64,000 bases of DNA from DASUNQ01 sp044866775 (GTDB lineage: Bacteria; Acidobacteriota; Thermoanaerobaculia; Multivoradales; UBA5704): the NCBI GenBank assembly GCA_044866775.1, contig JBIOUG010000192.1:1-64000 (forward strand). The letters are read 5' to 3'. Below are positions 39,882 through 49,157 of the stretch, one piece after another. Positions within the stretch are counted from its first letter, which is position 1; each line of letters begins with the position of its first letter. The translations under genes and the position numbers were made by a program. The notes below the pieces were generated by a model. The model saw only the letters and a list, made by a program, of their open reading frames with translations. It was not told where the DNA came from and did not search any database.

Positions 39882-40730
39882 ATGGCGTGGTTCCGTAAGA
39901 CGAAGCAGCCCAAGCCGCTCCGCCAGGACCGGCCGCGCAGCACCGTCCCCGAAGGGCTGTGGGTCAAGTGCGACGGCTGCAAAGAGGTCATCTACTCGCG
40001 CGAGCTCGACGCCAACCTGCGCGTCTGCCCGAAGTGCGGGTATCACTTCCGCATCGACGCGCCGAGCCGCATCCGCCTGCTGCTCGACGAGGACGAGCCC
40101 GAGGAGCTCTTCGCGGGCATCGGCCCGAGCGACCCGCTCAACTTCCGTGACACCAAGCGCTACCGCGAGCGACTGAAGGCCTACCAGCAGGCGGTGGGCG
40201 AGCGCGACGCGGTCGTCGTGGTGCAGGGGCACCTCGAGGAGATCCCGGTCGTGCTGGCGGTGATGGAATACCGCTTCATGGGCGGCTCGATGGGCTCGGT
40301 CGTGGGCGAGAAGGTCACCCGCGCCATCGAGCGCTCGCTCGACCGCGGCTGGCCGCTCGTCGTGGTCTCCGCCTCGGGCGGCGCGCGCATGCAGGAAGGC
40401 GTGCTGTCGCTGATGCAGATGGCGAAGATCGCCTCCGCCCTGGCCCGCCTGCGCGCGGCGCGCCTGCCCTACCTCTCGGTGCTCACCGACCCGACGACCG
40501 GCGGCGTCACCGCCTCCTTCGCCATGCTCGGCGACTTGAACCTCGCCGAGCCGGGAGCGCTCATCGGCTTCGCCGGCCCGCGGGTCATCGAGCAGACGAT
40601 CCGCCAGAGCCTCCCCGAGGGCTTCCAGCGCAGCGAGTTCCTGCTCGAGCACGGCTTCCTCGACCTGATCGTGCAGCGCTCGGAGATGAAGGCGACGCTG
40701 GCGCGGTGCCTGCGGCACCTGGCGGCTTGA
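39882..40730 (+). CDS. accD: Acetyl-CoA carboxylase carboxyltransferase beta subunit
   Basis: A 282-residue AccD. The N-terminal zinc ribbon has C30, C33, C49 and C52 (CDGC...CPKC). The crotonase-like core includes GGSMGSVVGEKVTRAIE, SASGGARMQEG and TGGVTASFAMLGD. With AccA it transfers the carboxyl group from biotin to acetyl-CoA to make malonyl-CoA. accA is not in the window. folC follows after a small antitoxin-like gene, a common accD-folC arrangement. Confidence 0.95.
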   Translation: MAWFRKTKQPKPLRQDRPRSTVPEGLWVKCDGCKEVIYSRELDANLRVCPKCGYHFRIDAPSRIRLLLDEDEPEELFAGIGPSDPLNFRDTKRYRERLKAYQQAVGERDAVVVVQGHLEEIPVVLAVMEYRFMGGSMGSVVGEKVTRAIERSLDRGWPLVVVSASGGARMQEGVLSLMQMAKIASALARLRAARLPYLSVLTDPTTGGVTASFAMLGDLNLAEPGALIGFAGPRVIEQTIRQSLPEGFQRSEFLLEHGFLDLIVQRSEMKATLARCLRHLAA

Positions 40731-40790
40731 CGGCCGCCGCGCCATCGCCGATCAAGGGCTGCTAAGCTCAAGCAGGATCGGAGATCGGCA

Positions 40791-40991
40791 ATGAAAGTAG
40801 TCACCTACGAGGCCACCATCGAGGATGGTCAAGTGCGGCTTCCCGAGGCGGTACACCTACCTGAAAAAGCGAAGGTCTATGTGGTGGTGCCTGAAGTCGA
40901 GGAGGCGCCGCGGTATCACTTGAGGAGCCCTCGGCTCGCCCGACCAGAGCAGGTGTCCGCCTTCGAAAAAGAGGTGCTCGAGGACGCCTGA
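40791..40991 (+). CDS. AF2212-like antitoxin-type small protein
   Basis: A 66-residue protein. The first 38 residues (MKVVTYEATIEDGQVRLPE, then KAKVYVVVPE) resemble the swapped-hairpin N-terminus of DUF104/AF2212-like antitoxins. The C-terminus is a short helix that would bind a VapC-like toxin. No toxin gene follows; folC starts directly at its stop codon (TGAGTG). ATCGGAG lies upstream of the ATG. It is either an orphan antitoxin or a small DNA-binding protein. Confidence 0.6.
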   Translation: MKVVTYEATIEDGQVRLPEAVHLPEKAKVYVVVPEVEEAPRYHLRSPRLARPEQVSAFEKEVLEDA

Positions 40992-42320
40992 GTGCCCGAG
41001 CCTGGCGATCCTGATCTCATCCTCTCCCGCCTCGAAGCCCTCGGCATCCGGCTCGGTCTCGACCGGCTGCGCGCCGTGCTCGCCACGCTCGGCGATCCGC
41101 AGCGGCGCTTTCCTTCCGTCCTCATCGGCGGCAGCAACGGCAAGGGCTCGACCTCGGCTCTCCTCGCCGCCATGGCCGGCGCGGCCGGCTACCGGGTGGG
41201 GCACTACACCTCGCCGCACCTCGAAACCGTTGAAGAGCGGGTGCGGATCGGCGGGCGCGCAATCGACCGCGGGCGACTGGCAGCGCTCCTGGAGCGGGTG
41301 GTCGCTACGGCCGAGGCCGACGGCGGCGAGCTGCCCACCTACTTCGAGGCCCTGACCGGCGTCGCCTTTCTCGCCTTCGCCGAGGCGCCTGTGGACCTGG
41401 CGGTGCTGGAGGTGGGGATGGGCGGACGCCTCGACGCCACCAACCTCGCCGATCCGCTCCTCTCGGTCGTCACCTCGATCAGTCTCGAGCACCGCGAGCA
41501 CCTCGGCGACACGCTGGCTGCCATCGCGCGCGAGAAGGCTGGCATCCTGAGATCGGGAAGGCCGGCGCTAGCGTGGGTCGAGGCGCTGGAGGCGCGGGCG
41601 GCGCTGCTCGCGGTGGCGACGGAGGCGGGCGGCGAGCTCGTGTTCGCCGACCGCGAGGCGGTGATCGCGACGGTCGAAAGAATTGGCTGGGTAGGGCAAG
41701 TGGTAAGGCTCGGGACCACACGCGCGACCTACGACCTGTGTCTCGCGCTGCTCGGCGAACACCAGGTGCGGAACCTCGCCCTCGCCGTCCTCGCCGCCGA
41801 GCGCCTCGCCGACCTCGGCTTCCCCGACCTGAATTCAGCGGCTATCGGTGCTGGCGCCGCGGCCTGCCGCTGGCCCGGACGGCTCGAAGCCGTCGAGCTG
41901 CCGGGCGGCCGCCGCGCCCTGCTCGACGCGGCTCACAACCCCGAAGGCATCGCCGCCCTCGCCACCTTCCTCGATCACCTCGGTGAGCCTTTCGACCTCC
42001 TCTTCGGCGTCCTCGGCGAAAAGGATGTGCAGGACATGCTGCCGCCGCTGGCGACGCGCGCCACTAAGGTTTTCCTCACCCAGCCAACCAGCCCACGCGC
42101 CCGCTCGGCTGGTGAGCTGGCATCGCTCCTCGAGGCGCGCAACCAGGTGTTAGCTGAATCCGACCCGGCACGCGCACTAAATGCCGCCATCGGTACGAAC
42201 GATGGTCGGCTCCTCGTAACCTGCGGCTCCATTGTCCTGGTCGGTGAGGTAAGAGAGCTCCTCCGCTTACGTTTCGGTCTACCTCCGCCAGCCGCACAGG
42301 TACTCACCAGTCCATGCTAA
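40992..42320 (+). CDS. folC: Folylpolyglutamate synthase / dihydrofolate synthase
   Basis: A 442-residue enzyme starting at GTG immediately after the previous stop. The P-loop is GGSNGKGSTSALLAAM. HYTSPHLETVEERVRIGG is the family folate/ATP region, LEVGMGGRLDATN the second motif, and LLDAAHNPEGIAAL the C-domain signature. It adds glutamate to dihydropteroate and folates. The last 250 bases of the gene have visibly lower G+C, as the adjacent insert does. It ends only 14 bp from the convergent TIR-HAD gene, with no terminator between. Confidence 0.93.
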   Translation: MPEPGDPDLILSRLEALGIRLGLDRLRAVLATLGDPQRRFPSVLIGGSNGKGSTSALLAAMAGAAGYRVGHYTSPHLETVEERVRIGGRAIDRGRLAALLERVVATAEADGGELPTYFEALTGVAFLAFAEAPVDLAVLEVGMGGRLDATNLADPLLSVVTSISLEHREHLGDTLAAIAREKAGILRSGRPALAWVEALEARAALLAVATEAGGELVFADREAVIATVERIGWVGQVVRLGTTRATYDLCLALLGEHQVRNLALAVLAAERLADLGFPDLNSAAIGAGAAACRWPGRLEAVELPGGRRALLDAAHNPEGIAALATFLDHLGEPFDLLFGVLGEKDVQDMLPPLATRATKVFLTQPTSPRARSAGELASLLEARNQVLAESDPARALNAAIGTNDGRLLVTCGSIVLVGEVRELLRLRFGLPPPAAQVLTSPC

Positions 42321-42334
42321 CCGCCCTAGGGTCC

Positions 42335-44107
42335 TTAGCTCCTAAGAATCTCGACCACCGTTGGCCAGCAATCCGCGAGAAACTCACAGGACTTGAAGAC
42401 AGCTCGTGCACCTTCCCGGATGAGATGCTCATCAGAGAGAATACCAGTATTGACCGCCAGGCAGAATGTTCCAGCGCGATCCGCCGCTCTAACTCCCAGA
42501 GGAGCATTCTCTACCACAATAGCATTGTGTGGATGGCATCCAGCTCTCTCGCAACAGACAAGGTATGGATCGGGCGCGGGCTTTCCCTTGTCAACATCGC
42601 GCCCACTGATCACTCGGTCTGGTTTCAGTAGGTCTGCGAAATCGGCGATCACCGCGTCTAAGTGGTGTTCGCTCGACGAACCCGTAACCACCCACGCGTC
42701 CAAACCTTGGCGCAAGACTGCTTCGACTAGTTTGCGAGCACCCTCCTGTATCGGAGGGGACCCGAGGCTCGCAAGTACTTCACGCTTTCGCTCCTGAATC
42801 CTCATTATCTCTTCTTGGCGGATGGGTCGGCCAAGTACTCTGAGGTATTCGCGTATCGTTTCCTCTCCTCGCCGACCTTCCTCAGAATAGACCGTCAGCT
42901 CTGGAAACTCAACTCCAATCTCCTGGAACGCTGCCTGCCAGGCCTGAACGTAAAATGGAAGCGAATCATATAGTATTCCGTCCAGATCGAGGAGTGCTGC
43001 TTGAGGCTTGATGCAGGGCTTTCTGCCGTCACCTCTCCACTCGCCTCCATCGAGAATGGCCTTTTCCTCTTCCCAGGAGCGGCTAGTTCGCCGCAGACCC
43101 TCGAGGAAATGTATAACTTCGTCAAGCAGAAACGCGGCCAGGGGCGACTCACGTCTGACCTTCAGCGCCGGTGCGTCGACCATTCCTTTGTAGATACTGC
43201 CCTCTACCGCGAGCGGATCAGGCACAACCTCATAATATGCGAGAATCGCCTCCTCATCATCGAACAAGTAGACGCGCTTAGACGGTGCTGCATAGTAGAA
43301 GCGTTGTACGAGCTCGGATCCCGCGGGCACATTCCGCCGGAGATTCTCTGAGGCATGCCGGGAAATAGATCGCTTCTTCCACATCCTCACGCTTGCGCCG
43401 GCCGCAAGGCGTCGTAGATTGCACTCTTGCTGCTCGGCGAGATCTAGAACGATGGAACGCTTGAATACCTCGAATCGCTTTGGCCCTTTCACCTTGAATC
43501 TGGTGATATCTCCAGAATCAACCTCTCCCGTGTAGGTGACGAGTCGTACGTTTTGGACGTCAGGGTCACGGAGCTTCTGGAGAAAAAACGGCGTGAACTC
43601 TTCGCGCGGCAGAAGCGTCAGACCTGCCGGCAAGCGAGGCCCTCTTGTTGCTCCGCCACCCTGAAGCTGGATGCGAACCTTGTGGCACGCAGGGCCCAAT
43701 GCGGCCCTCATATTTTTGTCCTCACGCTCCGCGTGAAAGTTTGCTACCGTGATGCCAAGAAGATCTGTGGGAAGGTGAAGGTCCCGTATGTCACTAGGCA
43801 CAAAGATGAAACTGCGCTGACGGCCGAGGCGGCCAATGAAGAGGCCCAGTTCAAAGAGAACATTGTCCCGAACGGTCCGGCGATCCTCGCCTCGAATCCG
43901 CGTTACATCATCGGGCGCGAAGATGAAGAGGCCATAGTCGCACCTATCAAGTGCAGCAAGCAGTGCTTCGAGGTTGTAGCGTGCTAGGTCGAATACGCCC
44001 TGTGTCCATACGGTGACTTCGGCAACATCATCGAGGTTCTCCTGGGCAGCGTAGGCTAAGTCGAGGCTCTCCTTTGACGAGCCGACAAAGAGTCGCGGCT
44101 TGCGCAT
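42335..44107 (-). CDS. TIR-like (PF10137/Cap12-type) domain fused to HAD hydrolase
   Basis: A 590-residue protein. Residues 1-125 match the TIR-like nucleotide-binding family found in Cap12 and Pycsar effectors: RLFVGSSKES, LFIFAPDDV, and RDNVLFELGLFIGRLGRQRS. Residues about 165-350 form an unassigned middle region (EEFTPFFLQKLRDPDVQNVR, later KRVYLFDDEEAILAYYEV). Residues 370-590 are a beta-phosphoglucomutase-type HAD phosphatase with DLDGILYDS, VVTGSS, GKPAPDPY and VVENAPLGVRAA, so all four HAD motifs are present. GGAGA precedes the ATG by 8 bases. The gene's base composition is clearly less G+C-rich than its neighbours, indicating transfer. TIR effectors of this type degrade NAD in anti-phage defence; the HAD half could remove a phosphate from a signal or product. 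Function is inferred only. Confidence 0.85.
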   Translation of the reverse strand: MRKPRLFVGSSKESLDLAYAAQENLDDVAEVTVWTQGVFDLARYNLEALLAALDRCDYGLFIFAPDDVTRIRGEDRRTVRDNVLFELGLFIGRLGRQRSFIFVPSDIRDLHLPTDLLGITVANFHAEREDKNMRAALGPACHKVRIQLQGGGATRGPRLPAGLTLLPREEFTPFFLQKLRDPDVQNVRLVTYTGEVDSGDITRFKVKGPKRFEVFKRSIVLDLAEQQECNLRRLAAGASVRMWKKRSISRHASENLRRNVPAGSELVQRFYYAAPSKRVYLFDDEEAILAYYEVVPDPLAVEGSIYKGMVDAPALKVRRESPLAAFLLDEVIHFLEGLRRTSRSWEEEKAILDGGEWRGDGRKPCIKPQAALLDLDGILYDSLPFYVQAWQAAFQEIGVEFPELTVYSEEGRRGEETIREYLRVLGRPIRQEEIMRIQERKREVLASLGSPPIQEGARKLVEAVLRQGLDAWVVTGSSSEHHLDAVIADFADLLKPDRVISGRDVDKGKPAPDPYLVCCERAGCHPHNAIVVENAPLGVRAADRAGTFCLAVNTGILSDEHLIREGARAVFKSCEFLADCWPTVVEILRS

Positions 44108-44249
44108 ATATCACGTCTCCGTGTCTTTGGGGCCGCCGCGAATCATTGAAAAGGCGTGACTTTGCCCGCGGTCTGCCGGCAGCCGCTGAACTATCGAGAA
44201 GGCAAACCTTGGCCCGTCACTCGTGGGGCACCGTCAATCGCGTAAGTTG

Positions 44250-44277
44250 AGTATACACCAGAACGGAGAGATGGAAA
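44250..44277 (-). promoter_or_regulatory. Promoter of the TIR-HAD gene
   Basis: On the minus strand TTTCCA, 16 bp, then TATACT, a strong -10. The leader to the ATG at 44107 would be about 135 nt. The 235-bp gap 44108-44342 is low in G+C and holds nothing else recognisable. Confidence 0.45.
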
Positions 44278-44342
44278 GCTGCGCGACCCACCGGGGAGTC
44301 GTGAATAACCCTGAGAGCACTCCGCTTCGAGATGCGGGGGTT

Positions 44343-45596
44343 CTACGATAAGGCGTCGTAGAGCGGGAACCGCCGGCAGAGCTCGCGCACCCGCTGGCGC
44401 ACGCTCGCCTGCACGGCGGCGTCCTCGGGCGCCGCGAGCACTTCGGCGATGAAGTCGCCGACTTCGTCCATCTCGCCCTCGCGCATGTCGCGCGAGGTGA
44501 GGGCCGGGGTGCCGATGCGGATCCCCGAGGCGACGAGCGGCGGGTTGGGGTCGTAGGGGATCGTGTTCTTGTTGACCGTGATGCCGGCGGCCTCGAGCGC
44601 CTTCTCGGCCACCTTCCCGGTCAGCCCGGCCGCGGCGACGTCGAGCAGGAAGACGTGGTTGTCGGTGCCGCCCGAGACGATGCGATGGCCGCGCTCGGTG
44701 AGCCGCGCGGCGAGCCGGCGCGCGTTGGCGACGATCTGCTGCTGGTAGCCGCGGAAGCTATCGGAGAGCGCCTCCTTGAGCGCCACCGCCTTGGCGGCGA
44801 TGACGTGCATCAGCGGCCCGCCCTGGATGCCGGGGAAGACCGCGCGGTCGATGTCCTTGGCGTGCTCGGCGGTGCACATGATCATGCCGGCGCGCGGGCC
44901 GCGCAGCGTCTTGTGCGTCGTCGTGGTGACGAAGTGGCAGTGCGGGATGGGCGACGGGTGGAGGTCGGCCGCGACCAGGCCCGCGATGTGCGCGATGTCG
45001 GCCATGAGCAGCGCGCCGGCCTGGTCGGCGATCTCGCGGAAGCGCGCGAAGTCGATGACGCGGCTATAGGCCGAGGCGCCGCAGACGATGAGCCGCGGCC
45101 GCTCGGCGAGCGCCTGCTCCTCGACCGCCGCGTAGTCGATGCGCTCGCTCTCGCGGTCGACGCCGTAGGCCACGACGTGGAAGTCGCGCCCGGAGTAGGA
45201 GAGGCGGTGGCCGTGCGTCAGGTGGCCGCCGCAGGAGAGGTCCATGCCCATCAGCTTGTCGCCGGGCTTCAAGGCCGCGAAGTAGACGGCCATGTTCGCC
45301 GACGTGCCGCTGTGCGGCTGGACGTTGACGTGCTCGGCGCCGAAGAGCTGCTTGGCGCGCTCGATCGCCAGCCGCTCGGCGACGTCGACGAACTCGCAGC
45401 CGCCGTAGTAGCGGCGGCCGGGGTAGCCCTCGGCGTACTTGTTGGTGAGAACGCTGCCGGCCGCCTCGAGGACGGCGCGGCTGACGAAGTTCTCCGAGGC
45501 GATCAGCTCGAGCCCGTCGTTCTGGCGCGAGCGCTCGTCGGCGATGGCCTGGTAGATCTCGGGGTCGACGGCCTTGAGGGTGCGGTAGTCGGGCAT
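44343..45596 (-). CDS. glyA: Serine hydroxymethyltransferase
   Basis: A 417-residue GlyA of standard length. ELIASENFVSRAVLEAAGSV, GYPGRRYYGG and the PLP-binding Lys in TTTTHKTLRGPRAG (about residue 226) are diagnostic. It interconverts serine and glycine with tetrahydrofolate, so it fits with the folC gene across the insert. It follows a basic low-complexity gene by 13 bp. Confidence 0.97.
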   Translation of the reverse strand: MPDYRTLKAVDPEIYQAIADERSRQNDGLELIASENFVSRAVLEAAGSVLTNKYAEGYPGRRYYGGCEFVDVAERLAIERAKQLFGAEHVNVQPHSGTSANMAVYFAALKPGDKLMGMDLSCGGHLTHGHRLSYSGRDFHVVAYGVDRESERIDYAAVEEQALAERPRLIVCGASAYSRVIDFARFREIADQAGALLMADIAHIAGLVAADLHPSPIPHCHFVTTTTHKTLRGPRAGMIMCTAEHAKDIDRAVFPGIQGGPLMHVIAAKAVALKEALSDSFRGYQQQIVANARRLAARLTERGHRIVSGGTDNHVFLLDVAAAGLTGKVAEKALEAAGITVNKNTIPYDPNPPLVASGIRIGTPALTSRDMREGEMDEVGDFIAEVLAAPEDAAVQASVRQRVRELCRRFPLYDALS

Positions 45597-45609
45597 CGAG
45601 ACGCCCGCC

Positions 45610-46119
45610 TCAGGCGCCGCCGGTCTCGCCGCTCCCCTCCGGAGGCGTCTCGGCCGGCGCCTCCTCGGGCTTCTTCTTGGCGGTGCTCTTCTTGGCGGCC
45701 GTCTTGCGCGCCGGCTTCGGCGCGGCCGCGGCCGGGGCGCCTTCGGCGCCGGCGGGAGTCTTCGGGCTGCCGGCCGTGCCCTCGCCGGCGGCAGCCGCGG
45801 CCTTGGCGCGCGGGGGCTTCGCCTCGCCGGCGGCCTTCGGGGCGCGCGGGCGGGCCGGGGCCTTGGCGCGCGGCGCTTCGGCCGCGCCGCCGGCCTGGCC
45901 GGCGCCCTCGGCGCCCGGTGCGGCGGGTGGTGGGCTTGCCGGGCGCGTCTCGCCGCCGGCTGCGGCCGGCGCGGCTTCGGGCTGCGCCGGCTTGCGCACG
46001 GGACGCTTCGACGCGGTCGGCCGCTCGGGCTTGCGCGACAGCTCCTCCTGCCGCCGTTTCTGCAGGCGCTTCCCGCGGCGTTGGCGGCGGCGGCGCAGCT
46101 CTCGGTCTTTCTCTCTCAT
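45610..46119 (-). CDS. Lys/Arg/Ala/Pro-rich basic protein
   Basis: A 169-residue protein. The first 30 residues are almost entirely charged (MREKDRELRRRRQRRGKRLQ), and the remainder is Ala/Pro/Lys-rich low complexity with AKK- and PKAAG-type repeats, resembling histone H1-like tails. It has no signal peptide. It may bind nucleic acid or ribosomal RNA. Family assignment is not possible from composition. It is transcribed with glyA. Confidence 0.55.
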   Translation of the reverse strand: MREKDRELRRRRQRRGKRLQKRRQEELSRKPERPTASKRPVRKPAQPEAAPAAAGGETRPASPPPAAPGAEGAGQAGGAAEAPRAKAPARPRAPKAAGEAKPPRAKAAAAAGEGTAGSPKTPAGAEGAPAAAAPKPARKTAAKKSTAKKKPEEAPAETPPEGSGETGGA

Positions 46120-46223
46120 GTCCTCTCGTCCTCTCCTCGCGTCGTGGCGTGCGCCGCACGCGGCGCCTCAGGGATGGCCGCGGGCAGCTTGCCGCACGCG
46201 CGCAACGCTGTCAATCGGAGCCC

Positions 46224-46243
46224 GGCGCGCAAGCTTTCGCGCC
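46224..46243. repeat. Palindromic repeat GGCGCG-AAGCTT-CGCGCC, copy 1
   Basis: A 20-bp palindrome with one mismatch, directly behind the stop codon of the carboxylase gene. Together with its left flank (ATCGGAG) and right flank (TTA) it matches the copy at 54901. The 124-bp gap around it holds nothing else. Confidence 0.55.
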
Positions 46244-47812
<1,569 letters not shown>

Positions 47813-47820
47813 GGGCGGCC

Positions 47821-47837
47821 ATCTTACCTCGTACAAT
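47821..47837. promoter_or_regulatory. Back-to-back -10 elements of two leaderless genes
   Basis: Minus-strand TAAGAT (47826-47821) precedes the carboxylase ATG by 8 bases. Plus-strand TACAAT (47832-47837) precedes the tldD GTG by 6. Both -35 regions would lie inside the opposite gene. Confidence 0.45.
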
Positions 47838-47843
47838 CGGGCG

Positions 47844-49157
47844 GTGCCGTTCACCGGTCTCGATACCGCGGGCGTGGCGCGCGCCCTGTCGCAGGTCGCC
47901 GACCGCGCGGGCGACCTGGCGGACGCCTTCTTCGAGCGCTGCGAGGAGGTGGAGCTGGCGCCCGAGGGTGGCGGCGGGCCGCGGCTGCGGGTGCGGCGTG
48001 AGGAGGGGTTCGCGCTGCGTCTGGTGCGCGACGGCCGGACCTGGCTCGCGGCGCGCGACCAGGTGCAGGCGCGCGCCTTCGCCGAGGCCCTGCGGCAGGT
48101 GGCGCGGGCGCTGCCGGCGGCGTCGTACTCCGAGCCGGCGCTGGCGCCGGAGCCGCCCGGCCTGCCGCGGGCGCTCGAGCTGCTGGAGTTCCCGGCGGCC
48201 GTGGAGCGCGCGGTGCGGGCGGAGCACGTCGCCTTCCCGCTTCGCCTCGCCCTGCGGCGGCACCGGCGGTGGGTGCAGGTGGTCGGCGCGCGCCTGGTGC
48301 CGGCGCCGGAGATGGAAACCTTCTACAGCGTCACCCTCGAGACGCCGTGGGGACGCCACGGCGCGCTGCTGCCGGATCTCGGCCCGGCGGCGGCGTCGGC
48401 CGTGGCCGCGTCGGCCGTGGCGCTCTTCCGCTCGCGCGAGGCGGCGCCGGCCGCCGCCGGGCGGGTGCCAGCGGTGCTCGGTCCGGCCGCCGCCGCCGTG
48501 CTGCTGCACGAGGCGGTGGCGCACGCGCTCGAGAGCGACACGCTGGCTCTGGGCGGCGCGGTCGAGGCGGCGGTCGGGCTGCGGCTCGCCGCGGCGGGGA
48601 TCGACGTGCTGGACGACCCGGCGGCGGCGCCGGCTGGGGTGCGGCGGACGACCGACGACGAGGGGCTTCCGGTCTGCCGCCGCTGGCTCCTGCGCGGCGG
48701 GGTGGTCGAGCAGCCGCTCGCCGACGCCCTCGCCGCCCTCGCCTCGCCGGCGCTCGTGCCGGGCGCGGGCCGGCGCGGCAGCCGCCACCTGCCGCCGGGG
48801 CCGCGCTCGCACCATCTCGAGCTCCTGCCCGGCGAGCTCGAGGAGGCCGAGCTGCTGGGCGGCGCCGACGGCGGCCTGCTGGTGCCGGAGGCGAGCCGCG
48901 GCAGCCTCGATCCGCTGTCGGGAGAGTTCCGGCTCGAGATACCGCACGCGCGACGCATCCGCCGCGGCGCCGCGGCCGAGCCGCTCGGACGCGCGGTCCT
49001 GCGGGGCCGGGTGGCCGATCTGCTCTCGCGGGTGACCGGCGTCGGCCGCACCCCGGCGGCGGCCGGCGCCGGCTGGTGCGCCAAGGGCGGGCAGAAGCTG
49101 GCGGTCTGGGCCACGACGCCGGCGCTGCGGGTCGATCGTGTCGAGGTGATCCCCTGA
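47844..49157 (+). CDS. tldD: TldD-type metalloprotease
   Basis: A 437-residue protein starting at GTG 47844. The HExxxH-type motif is HEAVAHALESD (about residue 225), with the usual GH of TldD changed to AH but both His and the Glu retained. The C-terminal half has the Ser/Gly-rich TldD/PmbA beta structure, and GGQKLAV is near the end. TldD pairs with TldE/PmbA to degrade unfolded peptides and to process modified peptides such as microcin B17. The partner is the next gene, overlapping by CTGA. Confidence 0.85.
   Translation: MPFTGLDTAGVARALSQVADRAGDLADAFFERCEEVELAPEGGGGPRLRVRREEGFALRLVRDGRTWLAARDQVQARAFAEALRQVARALPAASYSEPALAPEPPGLPRALELLEFPAAVERAVRAEHVAFPLRLALRRHRRWVQVVGARLVPAPEMETFYSVTLETPWGRHGALLPDLGPAAASAVAASAVALFRSREAAPAAAGRVPAVLGPAAAAVLLHEAVAHALESDTLALGGAVEAAVGLRLAAAGIDVLDDPAAAPAGVRRTTDDEGLPVCRRWLLRGGVVEQPLADALAALASPALVPGAGRRGSRHLPPGPRSHHLELLPGELEEAELLGGADGGLLVPEASRGSLDPLSGEFRLEIPHARRIRRGAAAEPLGRAVLRGRVADLLSRVTGVGRTPAAAGAGWCAKGGQKLAVWATTPALRVDRVEVIP

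Noticed and set aside
43553..43987. Plus-strand ORF within the low-G+C insert
   Set aside because: Antisense to the TIR-HAD gene, no domain, no ribosome site, and the TIR-HAD frame has clear motifs.
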